From: Furfurilactobacillus milii
GTDB lineage: Bacteria > Bacillota > Bacilli > Lactobacillales > Lactobacillaceae
Assembly (NCBI RefSeq): GCF_009863985.1
Contig: NZ_WEZT01000005.1
Span: 1 to 64,000 of the forward strand
Length of the DNA: 64,000 nucleotides
Reading direction: 5' to 3'
Positions 1 to 8,322 of this stretch are shown here, one piece after another. Position numbers and translations under genes: made by a program. The notes beneath the pieces are model-generated. The model ran no database searches, had not been told where the DNA came from, and worked only from the letters and a program-made list of their open reading frames with translations. Position 1 is the first letter of the stretch, and every line of letters starts with the position of its first letter.

Positions 1-98
1 GCACTTGAACTAATTAATCAACGACCATTAAAAATACATCATCAACAGACTGCCATTGAAAGATTCCGGGCTTGTTCGGATTAAACTTGTAATTTGCC
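1..98 (+). mobile_element. 3' end of an IS30-like insertion sequence (transposase C-terminus plus right inverted repeat)
   Basis: Frame 1 encodes the last 27 residues of a transposase, with the motif INQRPLKIHHQQTAIERF and a stop at 82-84. It resembles the RPRK-x-TPxExF tail of IS30-family transposases. The element ends at about 98 with the terminal repeat AACTTGTAATTTGCC. Nearly the same 95 bases occur inverted at 51069-51300, where they are bounded by a second terminal repeat; this fixes the element's end. The rest of the element lies outside the window, so I cannot say whether it is intact. Family assignment is by resemblance only. Confidence 0.7.
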
Positions 99-152
99 AG
101 TTTAATAATAGTTGTCGGTCAATGATTAGCTATGTCGCGAACCTTTCCGAAA

Positions 153-569
153 CTAGTCTTGCAGGTCGGAATATGAGACTTTGCCGGATTCACGGACCTT
201 TACCGCAAGTGATGTGAAACGTAATATTGCGGGATCGATGTAGTTTAATGATTTTTGAAATCCGTTAAGATAATCCGTCCAGGAGGAGTCTAACTCCTGT
301 GGGTTAACGATAAGAAAACGCCCTTTTAGCATTAGGGATGTATGAGCATCCTCGTTAAAACAATAAATAGCTGCATTGGTTGTGTTGCTCAAATTTTTAA
401 CTGTGGCAGAATTGTGCTTTGTATAGAAAAAGATTGTGTCTAATGATCTGTCCATTTTTAAGGGAGTAAGGGCTGTAATATTTGGAAAACCGAGTGAGTC
501 TATTGTGGAAACTTGAAATACCGTGGCCGACTCAAGCATCTTTTCTGCGACTTTAATGGTTTTTAGCAT
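153..569 (-). CDS. Pyridoxamine 5'-phosphate oxidase-fold (flavin split-barrel) protein
   Basis: The 138-residue protein has the layout of small PPOX/general-stress-26-like proteins. An N-terminal helix is followed by a strand carrying VFQVSTIDSLGFPNI, then TPLKMDR and FFYTKHNSATVKNL, a typical flavin-phosphate-contacting segment, and then a second beta half. Such proteins bind FMN, F420 or heme and reduce small molecules; the substrate cannot be read from sequence. The start has an AGGAT-type ribosome site just upstream on the minus strand. It is transcribed toward the IS end at 1-98 and stands alone. It is one of four split-barrel proteins in the first 17 kb. Fold is fairly sure; function is unknown. 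Confidence 0.8.
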   Translation of the reverse strand: MLKTIKVAEKMLESATVFQVSTIDSLGFPNITALTPLKMDRSLDTIFFYTKHNSATVKNLSNTTNAAIYCFNEDAHTSLMLKGRFLIVNPQELDSSWTDYLNGFQKSLNYIDPAILRFTSLAVKVRESGKVSYSDLQD

Positions 570-918
570 GTCTATCCTCCAAATGTTTTCTTTAAATAAA
601 GGGTATCATAACAATAAGTAATTACGAAAAAAACTGATTGGAAAATCACTTGTGGTGACTGACGTCTGCTTAATATGCTGTTAGTTACGCATTCACTACA
701 AAATGTGAACGCAAGATTTATCCTGTCCATTTTAGTTTAGGTGTAAAGATAAACATGACCATAAAAAATAAATATTTTTTGTATTTATTTTTAAAAGAAC
801 ATAATTCACAAACAATTTGCCCTCAATATTTATAAAATGCAATTTTTGAAAAAATAAACCTCATTTTCCTCTTTATTGCTCTTTCTTTGCTCAATAACAG
901 TTTCTTCTTAATGTGAAA

Positions 919-977
919 ATGAAAACAATGTGCTCTGAAAGCACTGATTTTATAGGAATCCTAAAAATTGTTTTCAT
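919..977. promoter_or_regulatory. Nested inverted repeats upstream of the small secreted peptide gene
   Basis: A perfect 11-base inverted repeat (ATGAAAACAAT at 919-929, ATTGTTTTCAT at 967-977) encloses a second perfect hairpin (GTGCT 930-934, AGCAC 940-944). The rest of 570-1052 is AT-rich and shows no gene that I can support. The arrangement could be an operator pair or an RNA structure in the leader of the peptide gene at 1053. It has no T-run, so it is not a standard terminator. Confidence 0.5.
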
Positions 978-1052
978 GGTTTTACGTTAAAATCCCTTGT
1001 TTTCTGAAAGGTGTATGCACTACAACGGGATTTGCATAAGGGAGAGAGAAAA

Positions 1053-1217
1053 ATGAAAAAACTATTTTTTAGTGCGCTCGTTGTTGTACTAGTTGTCGCA
1101 GGTTCTGTCGCTACGGGGTTTGCATCAACTAGCGCTACTCGAGTTAACAAAGACAGTCAGTCATTTAATCAATTATATTCTAAGGTTCTTCAAAAGCAAA
1201 ATCTGCCACTACAGTAA
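1053..1217 (+). CDS. Small secreted peptide precursor (54 aa)
   Basis: The ATG at 1053 follows GGGAGAGAG at a suitable distance; a longer reading frame from 1011 has no ribosome site. The product has a classic signal peptide: MKK, then a hydrophobic core (LFFSALVVVLVVAGSVATGFA), with a likely cleavage after an A-x-A-like site near residue 25. The mature part is about 29 polar residues ending in KQNLPLQ. There are no cysteines, no double-glycine leader and no LPXTG. It stands alone behind a structured upstream region and in front of a strong terminator. It could be a signalling peptide, a small wall-associated peptide or a processed by-product. I do not recognise a family. Confidence 0.6.
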   Translation: MKKLFFSALVVVLVVAGSVATGFASTSATRVNKDSQSFNQLYSKVLQKQNLPLQ

Positions 1218-1256
1218 TTTCATTTGGTTCTTATTGGATTGCTATTTTTAACAAAA

Positions 1257-1298
1257 AGCATTACGTCTATCACACATTTGTGGACGTAATGCTTTTTT
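1257..1298 (+). terminator. Rho-independent terminator of the secreted peptide gene
   Basis: Perfect 11-bp stem (AGCATTACGTC / GACGTAATGCT) followed by six T. Confidence 0.9.
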
Positions 1299-1501
1299 AT
1301 GTGAACGTCCTTATTAAAAAAACGAGACTATTTTTTTGGGTATTGACTGCCGAAAAGATGCCGTCAATGCTCATATTAAAATCAGTTTAGTGATGTTTTA
1401 CAGTGGTTTACAAATCATTAAAATTCTGATGAAAATATATGCTATGCTTAGGTTTCTAGGCAACTGGGTTTCAAAAAATGAGTGAATAGGAGCTAACGCG
1501 G

Positions 1502-2005
1502 ATGACAGAGATAAGGCGAGCCAAAAGAGCAGTAACTGATCTTAGCAAGATAACTGCAATTTTGAAGGAATCACACATTATTCACACTGCAATCAACACG
1601 GAAGACTTTCCCTATGTGGTGCCAACCAATTATGGTTTTGAAATAACGGACGATGGTAAATTAACGCTGTACATTCATGGTGCGCCGGAAGGTCGGAAAG
1701 TTGACTTGATCAAACGAGATAATCGGGTCGGTTTTGAGATTGACGACGGGGGTTCCTTGATGCCGACTGAATCGACAGAGGCTAGTCACAACTCTTGGCT
1801 TTATCACAGTATTATCGGCACTGGTGTGGCTCATCAAGTGACAGACACAGAGAGTAAATTACACGCATTACAACAAGTACTGATTCACGAAACAGGTCAT
1901 GCATGGAAAAACATTGATCCTCATGGTGTTGAATACGTAAACGTTTATCGAATTGATGTGCAAGAATACAAGGCTAAACAACATGAGACACCGCAGGCTC
2001 AATAG
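1502..2005 (+). CDS. NimA-like pyridoxamine 5'-phosphate oxidase family protein
   Basis: The 167-residue protein has the hallmarks of the nitroimidazole-resistance-type (NimA) flavin split barrel: a helix, then HTAINTEDFPYVVPTNYGF, the FMN-phosphate-binding region LYIHGAPEGRKVDLI, the VGFEIDDGG strand, and a C-terminal HETGHAWKNID helix. AGGAG lies nine bases before the ATG. It is a clear paralogue of the protein at 16145-16636; both share FPYVVPTNYG, FEIDDGG and VHETGH/IHETGH blocks. The role is probably reduction of nitro or quinone compounds, or another flavin-dependent reaction. The substrate is unknown. Confidence 0.85.
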   Translation: MTEIRRAKRAVTDLSKITAILKESHIIHTAINTEDFPYVVPTNYGFEITDDGKLTLYIHGAPEGRKVDLIKRDNRVGFEIDDGGSLMPTESTEASHNSWLYHSIIGTGVAHQVTDTESKLHALQQVLIHETGHAWKNIDPHGVEYVNVYRIDVQEYKAKQHETPQAQ

Positions 2006-2119
2006 CGGCTTGAACGCACCAAAATCAAAATGTACACGTCGTCCTTGTTAGTTCAATAGTTCAAACTTTTTGAGTCTTACAGGCTGGGACACGAATTTAT
2101 AAACTTGGGGATAATATAA

Positions 2120-2626
2120 ATGACAAGTGGATTAACCACACACCTGATTGCTAATGCAGGTCGTGGTAAACGTTTTTTACTTACCAATGAAGATGGTCAC
2201 GAATTGGGCCGTGTTAAAAATCACGGTTGGACGAATTTGTGGAACCAATTCTTGGGCTGGGCTGTGGCAATGCCAATTCATGACGAACTCACCGTGGAAG
2301 GAATGACGTTAACGGTCGAGTCGAAGACACATTTATTGAGTAGTAAATACCGTTTGGAGATCAACCATCAGCCGGTGGCATTAGTGTTAACTCATAATTT
2401 TCAAAACGGTTATCTCATTAACGTGAAGAATGAACGCTACCAGTTGAAGGCAGGGCTTGGCAACGCTAGTTTTCAAATATTTCGTTCAGGCGATCAAGCA
2501 TTAGTAGTTAGCATGCGGCAGCAAATTGATAATCCAGATGCGTTTTCGGTCACGGTAAATGAATCCTTTGGTCTATTAACTGGTATTGGACTGGCAATGA
2601 TCATCATGCGCGAACAGGGAAAGTAA
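2120..2626 (+). CDS. Hypothetical protein resembling the LURP-one/tubby-like fold
   Basis: The 168-residue protein consists of alternating beta strands (LIANAGRGKRFLLTNEDGHELGRV, MTLTVESKTHLLSSKYRLEI, YLINVKNERYQLKAG, FQIFRSGDQALVVSM). This pattern recalls LURP-one-related (tubby C-terminal-like) proteins. The C-terminus GLLTGIGLAMIIM looks like the central hydrophobic helix of that fold rather than a secreted domain. A GGGG ribosome site lies before ATG 2120. It sits between two PPOX proteins in the same direction. The family is a guess from the strand pattern; function is unknown. Confidence 0.5.
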   Translation: MTSGLTTHLIANAGRGKRFLLTNEDGHELGRVKNHGWTNLWNQFLGWAVAMPIHDELTVEGMTLTVESKTHLLSSKYRLEINHQPVALVLTHNFQNGYLINVKNERYQLKAGLGNASFQIFRSGDQALVVSMRQQIDNPDAFSVTVNESFGLLTGIGLAMIIMREQGK

Positions 2627-2713
2627 CAAAGAATCGTTACTGGGAACAGAAAAGTAGCGTGACAATGAGGTGTCCTATATACTGGACTCAATTAAGTTTG
2701 AGGAGGTTTCAGT

Positions 2714-3130
2714 ATGGCAAAGTTGACATCCGAAATGAAAGATTTGATTTCACAAGCGTTTCCGTTTATTGCGACCGTTGATGAGGATGGAAATCCACAA
2801 ATTGGTCCAAAGGGCACGCTGAGAGTCATGGACGATGAACATTTAATCTATAATGAGGAAACTGGGCGCCAAGCTTGGCACAATTTGCAGGCAAACCATA
2901 AGATAGCCGTTGCCGTTCACCCTTATCCAGGTAAGATTGGATTGCGAGTTGAAGGGTACGCAACAATCTATAAAGATGGCCCCGTATTTGACGCTGCTCA
3001 CCAGTATGCTGTGGATAATCAATTGCCTGATTTAATTGCAGCTGTTGTCATTTCCGTTGACCGAATTGTGAGTCTTAATGCAGGTCCTGACGCTGGTACA
3101 GAAATCGCAAACGAACCAGTTTTAGATTAA
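2714..3130 (+). CDS. Pyridoxamine 5'-phosphate oxidase-fold protein
   Basis: The 138-residue protein opens with FPFIATVDEDGNPQIGPKGTLRVMDDEHLIYNEE, the usual beginning of the PPOX flavin split barrel. GRQAWHNLQANHKIAVAV follows, and then a second strand pair. A strong GAGGAGG lies seven bases before the ATG. It differs clearly from the NimA-like proteins at 1502 and 16145 and from the minus-strand protein at 153. Likely an FMN-binding reductase or sensor. It shares a terminator region with the convergent alcohol dehydrogenase gene. Confidence 0.8.
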   Translation: MAKLTSEMKDLISQAFPFIATVDEDGNPQIGPKGTLRVMDDEHLIYNEETGRQAWHNLQANHKIAVAVHPYPGKIGLRVEGYATIYKDGPVFDAAHQYAVDNQLPDLIAAVVISVDRIVSLNAGPDAGTEIANEPVLD

Positions 3131-3148
3131 TTTAATCAATGAAATGCT

Positions 3149-3182
3149 AAAAGCCCAATTCGTCGGAATTGGGCTTTTTATA
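3149..3182. terminator. Bidirectional terminator between convergent PPOX and SDR genes
   Basis: Stem AAGCCCAATTC / GAATTGGGCTT with a T-run on the plus strand and an A-run upstream, so it can serve both directions. Confidence 0.85.
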
Positions 3183-3212
3183 ATACGAGTAAGAGTGAAC
3201 GTAAATTCTATT

Positions 3213-3959
3213 TTATTGAGCGGTGTAGCCACCGTCGACAACGAATTCTGATCCGGTAGCGAACTTGGATTCGTCGGAGGCGAGGTAAACACAGATGTTT
3301 GCAATATCATCAGGTTCACCGATGTGACCAACTGGTGTTAATTTTGTTTGAGCTTCTTCCATTCCTGGTTGGGCTTCCACTAGTGGTGTTTTGATGTACC
3401 CAGGGTGCACAGTGTTGACGCGCACGCCGTAACCTTGTTTTGCGGCATACAACGCTGCAGACTTGCTGAATAAGCGAACGCCACCTTTAGATGCATTATA
3501 AGCTGCCAATAGTGGGTCACCGATGAATCCTTCAATGGAGGACATGTTGATAATGGAGCCACCGTGGTTCTTCATTGCAATCATGCCGTACTTTGTACCG
3601 TAGAAAACACCATCCAAGTTAATTCCCAGCAATTGATGCCATTCATCAGCGGTGGTGTGCTCAACATCTTTCGCAATGGCGATACCAGCGTTGTTGACAA
3701 TGACATCAAGCTTACCAAACTTAGCAACAGTCTCATCAATAACTTCTTTAAAGCGAGCTTCATCAGAGGCATCTTGTTGCATATAAAGGGCGTTGTCACC
3801 GCCGTTCAGACCATCGAGTGCTGTTTGACCGTCATCCTTGTTGCGTGAGGTGATAACAACTTTAGCACCTTCTCGTAAAAAAGCGGCGGCGGTTGCCAGC
3901 CCGATACCCTTGGTTCCACCTGTGATAATTGCAACTTTATCCGTTAAACGATTTGCCAT
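3213..3959 (-). CDS. NADP(H)-dependent R-specific alcohol dehydrogenase-like short-chain dehydrogenase
   Basis: The 248-residue SDR begins MANRLTDKVAIITGGTKGIGLA with the TGxxxGIG cofactor motif, has NNAG, and has the catalytic Ser (NMSSIEGF) and Tyr-x-x-x-Lys (YNASK). From recall it matches the Lactobacillus brevis R-specific alcohol dehydrogenase closely, including NTVHPGYIKTPLV and the last residues VVDGGYTAQ, where the terminal Gln helps bind Mg2+ in that enzyme. TSRN after strand 2 fits NADP preference. GGAGGT lies seven bases before the chosen ATG; the longer frame from 3974 contains this ribosome site. Likely reduces ketones or aldehydes. A related SDR lies at 29519. Confidence 0.88.
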   Translation of the reverse strand: MANRLTDKVAIITGGTKGIGLATAAAFLREGAKVVITSRNKDDGQTALDGLNGGDNALYMQQDASDEARFKEVIDETVAKFGKLDVIVNNAGIAIAKDVEHTTADEWHQLLGINLDGVFYGTKYGMIAMKNHGGSIINMSSIEGFIGDPLLAAYNASKGGVRLFSKSAALYAAKQGYGVRVNTVHPGYIKTPLVEAQPGMEEAQTKLTPVGHIGEPDDIANICVYLASDESKFATGSEFVVDGGYTAQ

Positions 3960-4137
3960 TTTCATAACCTCCATTGGTTTAGGTTGCTACTACACCGTTA
4001 TTTTCGCATGTTTGGTAAACAATGTGAAGCAATATACAAGATGAAAATAATTGAAAATGTTGTTGCTTACTTTTCGTAAGTGCGATATAGTAAACCCCGT
4101 TATAGAAAACAATGATAAAACTTTGGAGGACGATGAC

Positions 4138-4740
4138 ATGGAAACAGAACTTTTAGGCTTAATGAAGCAACGTCGATCAATTTACAACTTGGGCAAACGG
4201 GTGAGCCAGTCTCAAGACGACATTACCACGTTACTCAAGGACGTAATCAAAGAGTCACCGTCCGCCTTTAATAGTCAAACAACGCGTGTCGTTTTTGCTT
4301 TTGGTGACGCTCACGAAAAAGTTTGGGACATCGTGTTGGACGAGTTGAAGAAGGTTGCGCCTGCGGAGGCCTTTGAAGGCAGCAAACAAAAGGTCGAACA
4401 GCAATTTAAGGCTGGATTTGGGACGATTCTTTGGTTTACTGATATGGATAAAGTTAAGGAATTGGAAGATGGCTTCCCACTGTATGCTGACAATTTCTAT
4501 GATTGGTCGGAACAGCATATTGGTAACAGTCAGTTTGCAGCGTGGACTGCTTTAGCTGAGAACAATCTGGGTGCATCTGTTCAACATTACAACCCGCTTA
4601 TTGACGACAGTATTGCTAAGGCATTTGACTTACCAAGCAACTGGCGCTTACGTAGTGAAATGCCATTTGGGTCAATCGAAAGTACGGCCGACGATAAAGA
4701 TTATATGGATGATGAAGATCGCTTTAAGACAATCGATTAG
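4138..4740 (+). CDS. Nitroreductase family protein, Hbn1/Frm2-like
   Basis: The 200-residue protein starts METELLGLMKQRRSIYNLG, the usual RRSxY opening of nitroreductases. It continues with ESPSAFNSQTTRVVFAFG for FMN contact and with the WSEQHIGNSQFAAWTALAENNLGASVQHYNP segment typical of the Hbn1/Frm2-like subgroup. This branch uses FMN to reduce nitro compounds or quinones and has been linked to lipid and redox sensing in yeast. TTGGAGGA lies about eight bases before ATG 4138; the longer frame upstream lacks support. It stands alone, divergent from the alcohol dehydrogenase. The physiological substrate is unknown. Confidence 0.85.
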   Translation: METELLGLMKQRRSIYNLGKRVSQSQDDITTLLKDVIKESPSAFNSQTTRVVFAFGDAHEKVWDIVLDELKKVAPAEAFEGSKQKVEQQFKAGFGTILWFTDMDKVKELEDGFPLYADNFYDWSEQHIGNSQFAAWTALAENNLGASVQHYNPLIDDSIAKAFDLPSNWRLRSEMPFGSIESTADDKDYMDDEDRFKTID

Positions 4741-5043
4741 TAGAAATGGTTTCAACAAAGCGACATTCCAAATGATGCGAAAAGCCTATTTGTATAGGGG
4801 ATTCATCAATTTGTAAAGTAACTCTTCACAATATTGGTATACATTACATTGATAACTGGTAAATTGTTTTACTCGCTTAAATAAATGCCTGTATAAGACC
4901 GTTTATAAGTGATGACAAATAAAACGTACGCAACTTAAATAGTATATTTTTAATATTTGGTATATCCTTTTTATGAAAAAACGGTTATAATATCCATATA
5001 GCAATTATCAATGGGCATTAACTGTTTCAAAGGAGGGTGTACC

Positions 5044-5622
5044 ATGGCAAACATTCTATTTATCAATGCGGATCAGCAGAGTACGCAAACGTTGATTTCG
5101 GCAATGGCCGCATCTCAACCTGCGGATCGCTTGCGCTTGACCACGATGCATCCTCACAACTTATCAAAGCAGGTACGTGAACGTTTTGAAATTTTGGTTG
5201 GCGCGGCCGATGATGGTCTATTCATGGCTGAGGCAACTGCCGGTATCGACGCTGTGTACCTAACTTCAGGGATGGCGACAGTTAAATACTTGCACACCTT
5301 GAGTTGGGCACTGACTAATTTCAAACGGCCGGTAAAACGGCTCATTTTAACGAACAGTGCTGCGTCCGATAGTGAAGTGAAGACCGTGACACCGTTTTGT
5401 TCGGATCGATTGGCGGTACTGACAGCATTAGGTGCAACACATGTGGCGTTTGTCCTTGTCCAACAGGTTGCTGCCAAAGTTGCTGATCGTGTCTTAATTG
5501 AGACAGTTGATGCCCGTAGTCAAGTGTTGCGGCAGGTTATCGAGTTGCAGCAGTGGAATCAATGGCTGATTACACTGTTGTCAGCGAATGTTGCCAAACC
5601 ATGGGTTGGTATCGCAAATTAA
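5044..5622 (+). CDS. Hypothetical protein, possibly an atypical Rossmann-fold (NmrA-like) protein
   Basis: The 192-residue protein starts at an ATG preceded by AAGGAGGGTG. The opening ANILFINADQQSTQTLI looks like a first Rossmann strand without the glycine motif. FEILVGAADDGLFMAEATAGIDAVYLTSG and RLILTNSAASDSE recall NmrA-like or atypical SDR proteins, but the catalytic SDR residues are not visible. The upstream gap 4741-5043 carries a TATAAT at about 4986 and is otherwise unremarkable. It ends at a strong terminator, so it is monocistronic. Function unknown. Confidence 0.6.
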   Translation: MANILFINADQQSTQTLISAMAASQPADRLRLTTMHPHNLSKQVRERFEILVGAADDGLFMAEATAGIDAVYLTSGMATVKYLHTLSWALTNFKRPVKRLILTNSAASDSEVKTVTPFCSDRLAVLTALGATHVAFVLVQQVAAKVADRVLIETVDARSQVLRQVIELQQWNQWLITLLSANVAKPWVGIAN

Positions 5623-5645
5623 GCGATTTTATATTTGAAATGAAG

Positions 5646-5683
5646 AAAGACGATCACTGAATGAATTTCAGTGATCGTCTTTT
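5646..5683 (+). terminator. Rho-independent terminator
   Basis: Perfect stem AGACGATCACTGAA / TTCAGTGATCGTCT followed by T residues. Confidence 0.9.
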
Positions 5684-5712
5684 GTGGACCGATTAAATTT
5701 TAAATTACTGAA

Positions 5713-5898
5713 CTAGTCGTCAATTCGTGCAAATTGCAGGCTCAACAGACTGTTGAATAGTGACTGATCAAAACGATGGTTTTCTGACCGAACGCTGCTT
5801 GGTACGATAACAGTTCGATCTTCTTTTGTCTGTGCCTTTGTTTTAAATAAGCGACGTAGTTTTGATGTAATGATGTTGCGATGTGCTTCAGTTTCCAT
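5713..5898 (-). CDS. Small hypothetical protein (61 aa)
   Basis: Reading starts at METEAHRNIITSKL, where GGAGGG lies seven bases upstream; an in-frame ATG 15 bases earlier overlaps that ribosome site. The product is basic in its first half (SKLRRLFKTKAQTKEDR) and ends LLSLQFARIDD. No membrane segment and no known motif are seen. The good ribosome site is the main reason to believe it. Confidence 0.45.
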   Translation of the reverse strand: METEAHRNIITSKLRRLFKTKAQTKEDRTVIVPSSVRSENHRFDQSLFNSLLSLQFARIDD

Positions 5899-6091
5899 CT
5901 GCTGTCCCTCCATGCGAGAAATCTAAAAAAATTGACTACTTATAAATACCATCTTTTTCAAGATGGGTCAATAGAAATGCTCGATAAAAGTCAGAAAAGG
6001 TCAAACTTTTTATAAAAGTGTATGAAAACGCCATCATTGGTTACTGAATTGATCTTTTTTCTACATGCTTGGGGTGAAAAAATACGCAACA

Positions 6092-6223
6092 TTAAAAGTT
6101 CATCATGAAGATCGATTCGATAAGATAATGACAAATTTTAGATGGCGACAGTGGTATGTTGAAGATGGCCGCAGCAATCCACCAGCATAGAAGACCAACG
6201 GCTAAAGTAGTTAAACGTTTCAT
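6092..6223 (-). CDS. Possible small membrane peptide (43 aa)
   Basis: An ATG at 6223 on the minus strand is preceded by GGAGGAGA at proper spacing. It opens a 43-codon frame starting MKRLTTLAVGLLCWWIAAAIF, one hydrophobic segment with a positive N-terminus, followed by a short polar tail. It is the only plausible gene in the 5.9-6.3 kb gap. It could be a membrane microprotein or toxin-like peptide; there is no family match that I recognise. Confidence 0.4.
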   Translation of the reverse strand: MKRLTTLAVGLLCWWIAAAIFNIPLSPSKICHYLIESIFMMNF

Positions 6224-6272
6224 GCAATCTCCTCCAGAAACAGTTTTAGAGTTTAACGTTACGCATACATAG

Positions 6273-6312
6273 AAAGAGGCACGCCTCCAGCAATGGAAGG
6301 GCGTGCCATTTT
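6273..6312 (-). terminator. Terminator downstream of the DUF1659/DUF2922 pair
   Basis: Perfect 8-bp GC-rich stem (GGCACGCC 6278-6285, GGCGTGCC 6300-6307), T-rich on the minus strand after the stem; plus-strand T residues are also present. Confidence 0.75.
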
Positions 6313-6328
6313 TGCTAAAACTTGAGGG

Positions 6329-6634
6329 TTAAACTTGTGGTTGTGCGGCGTCCACTGCAGTTTCCGGAGCAGAGGATACAGGCGGCGTTGAAGCATGAGG
6401 CTTCTTGACTGGCTCATCATCAAAAATCACCGTATTCACAGTATCGATATACTGAGCTGAAACAGGGGTTACATAAGTCAGATGGTTGTCTTTATCAACC
6501 ACCACGTTTGATTCTGCGATGGTCTTCATTGCGGCACGGACTGCGGATTCAGTTAAGTCTTCACTAACGTATCGTAATTTTAGGTGGCTGGCTTTGCCGT
6601 CACCGTTTTTGAATTTTAAACTAAGCTCTTTCAT
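6329..6634 (-). CDS. DUF2922 family protein
   Basis: The 101-residue protein carries the DUF2922 pattern in residues 1-70: LSLKFKNGDGKASHLKLRYV, then a helix with AAMKTIAESNVV and a strand ending VNTVIFDD. A proline/alanine-rich tail of about 30 residues follows and is probably disordered. It lies 25 bases after the DUF1659 gene; the two families usually occur together in Firmicutes. GGAGA lies eight bases before the start. Function unknown. Confidence 0.8.
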   Translation of the reverse strand: MKELSLKFKNGDGKASHLKLRYVSEDLTESAVRAAMKTIAESNVVVDKDNHLTYVTPVSAQYIDTVNTVIFDDEPVKKPHASTPPVSSAPETAVDAAQPQV

Positions 6635-6659
6635 AGACTAAGTCTCCTTTGAGTGTGAG

Positions 6660-6863
6660 TTAGGCGTTCGCTTCTTGCTTTGTGGTAACAAAGATGTCGT
6701 TAACACTGTCGTTGGACAGACTTGCAATTGCTGCGCCAAACTTGTTCAGTTGATCGTCAGTGACGTTTTGAGCAACGGTATTATAATTCCGTTTGATCGG
6801 CGTACTGTGACCTTCACCTGAAATAAGATATTGAACGCTCGTTTTAAGCCATTTTTGTGACAT
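6660..6863 (-). CDS. DUF1659 family protein
   Basis: The 67-residue protein starts MSQKWLKTSVQYLISGEG and has KRNYNTVAQNVTDDQLNKFGAAIASLS, the usual pattern of DUF1659: two strands, then a helix. AAGGAG precedes the ATG. It is the first gene of a two-gene operon with the DUF2922 protein. The pair is small, cytoplasmic-looking and of unknown role. Confidence 0.8.
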   Translation of the reverse strand: MSQKWLKTSVQYLISGEGHSTPIKRNYNTVAQNVTDDQLNKFGAAIASLSNDSVNDIFVTTKQEANA

Positions 6864-7012
6864 GTGTTTCGCTCCTTAAATGTTGAGGTATTTGTATATC
6901 GTGGCCACGACTACATCATTAGTAACGAAATGACGAGCGCACTTTGTAAAGGGGAAGGTAATTTTTATGGTACAGGAAGTTTACAAAAGCCTCGCGCAAG
7001 TGTATTTCGGCG

Positions 7013-7063
7013 TAAAAAAACTTTGTCAATCCTAGGTAAAAAAGTACCAAGGCGACAAAGTTT
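7013..7063 (-). terminator. Terminator of the DUF3114-like gene
   Basis: On the minus strand AAACTTTGTC pairs with GACAAAGTTT, which runs into further T residues at 7013-7020. Confidence 0.7.
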
Positions 7064-7081
7064 AAGGTGTTCCATATTTAA

Positions 7082-8122
7082 TTAACGCTGTTGAACGGCT
7101 GCATCGTATTGTTGCTGAAGCAGGGAAATGGCGCGTGGCTCTGCCCGTGGACTGGTGTATGGTTTCATTGCTAGTCGACGAACCATCGGGTCATTTTCGC
7201 CATAGTTTACGTCAAACAAAGCGTGCCGACTTTCAGGTTGACCATAATCGTTTGAGTCAGCATAATTGAAAGATGCACCGTTAACTAGTGCGTTGCGTTC
7301 TTCTAAGGTTAGACCGCGGACGTATGCTGGCACATCATTTACATTAGCAATTTGTCCCAGTGGCACAATGATGAATGTCGGTTCGGGAACGGGTGCAATC
7401 ACAAATTCACTATGAAAATCGACTAGCCGTTTGAAATTAGCGGTTGGGAGTGCCGGCAACACGCCGCGTGCTAAAGCCTCTGGTTGCTTGTTGTGCATCC
7501 GGGAAGAGTCCGCTTTACTGGCAATATTGCCGTGAGCGATGGCGTCTTTGTCAAACGCAATGAGCGCTTCGAGATCATTTTCTCCGTTGAGTTCAAATGA
7601 ACGCCGCACAAATGCGACATTATGTGCATCGATTAGGTACCGTAACTGATGAACCATGCGCACCGTTGCGTCATCTTGAGCCAGTCCGTTTGGAAAAGCT
7701 GCCTGAACAGTACGAGCAAGTTCGCGCCAGAAGGGGTCGCTGGGACCGGCTTCACGGGCGAATTCATGATCCGCCACTAAATCGCCGGTGTTGCTGTTGA
7801 GATGAGCACCAAGGATTGAAAGCAATTGTCGCATTTTGTCCAGCGGTGCCATCGAACTGGCGGCAAATAAAGTGGTAAATGCTGAGCTGCCTACGGTGGC
7901 ACTGGATGCTTGCCAGTTACTAAACTGGGTCTTTAAATTTGTGTCATTAACTGTTGACGCGATTTTTTTAGTTAAAGCTGTTAAAGCTGCTTCATCCCAT
8001 TGCTGGTGATCTGCCAAACGGACCAGCAAATCGTAGGTTCCTTCGACATAGGCTGACATGTTACTGTCGGACAAACTGACAGGTGGTTCAATTAGCGAAA
8101 TAAGTCTTTGATGTTGCGCCAT
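7082..8122 (-). CDS. Hypothetical protein, possibly DUF3114-like
   Basis: The 346-residue protein starts at MAQHQRLISLIEPP, six bases after GAGGAGG. It has no signal peptide or membrane span. A central segment (RMVHQLRYLIDAHNVAFVRRSFELNG) followed by FDKDAIAHGNIASKADSSRMHN recalls DUF3114 proteins of streptococci and lactobacilli; the C-terminal half has VDFHSEFVIAPVPEPTFIIVPLG. I cannot assign an activity. It is monocistronic with its own terminator and divergent from the kinase-like gene at 8323. Confidence 0.55.
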   Translation of the reverse strand: MAQHQRLISLIEPPVSLSDSNMSAYVEGTYDLLVRLADHQQWDEAALTALTKKIASTVNDTNLKTQFSNWQASSATVGSSAFTTLFAASSMAPLDKMRQLLSILGAHLNSNTGDLVADHEFAREAGPSDPFWRELARTVQAAFPNGLAQDDATVRMVHQLRYLIDAHNVAFVRRSFELNGENDLEALIAFDKDAIAHGNIASKADSSRMHNKQPEALARGVLPALPTANFKRLVDFHSEFVIAPVPEPTFIIVPLGQIANVNDVPAYVRGLTLEERNALVNGASFNYADSNDYGQPESRHALFDVNYGENDPMVRRLAMKPYTSPRAEPRAISLLQQQYDAAVQQR

Positions 8123-8322
8123 AATGCGCCTCCTCGTTCTTCTTAGCGTAAGGGTAACACATTGCGACGGGTAAAAAGGAATATTTGAATGAAAATTATC
8201 CATTTGATTAGTTTAAATGGGATTTGCGAACGCTGATCTACACGAACAGTGGTAAATTGAAAGAAAGTTCTTAAATAGCCGAATTCGATTTTTCTTCAAG
8301 GGAAAGGGTCATTTATTATTCA

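Noticed and set aside
3564-3848. A 94-codon plus-strand frame within the alcohol dehydrogenase gene
   Set aside because: It is antisense to a clear SDR gene and has no ribosome site.
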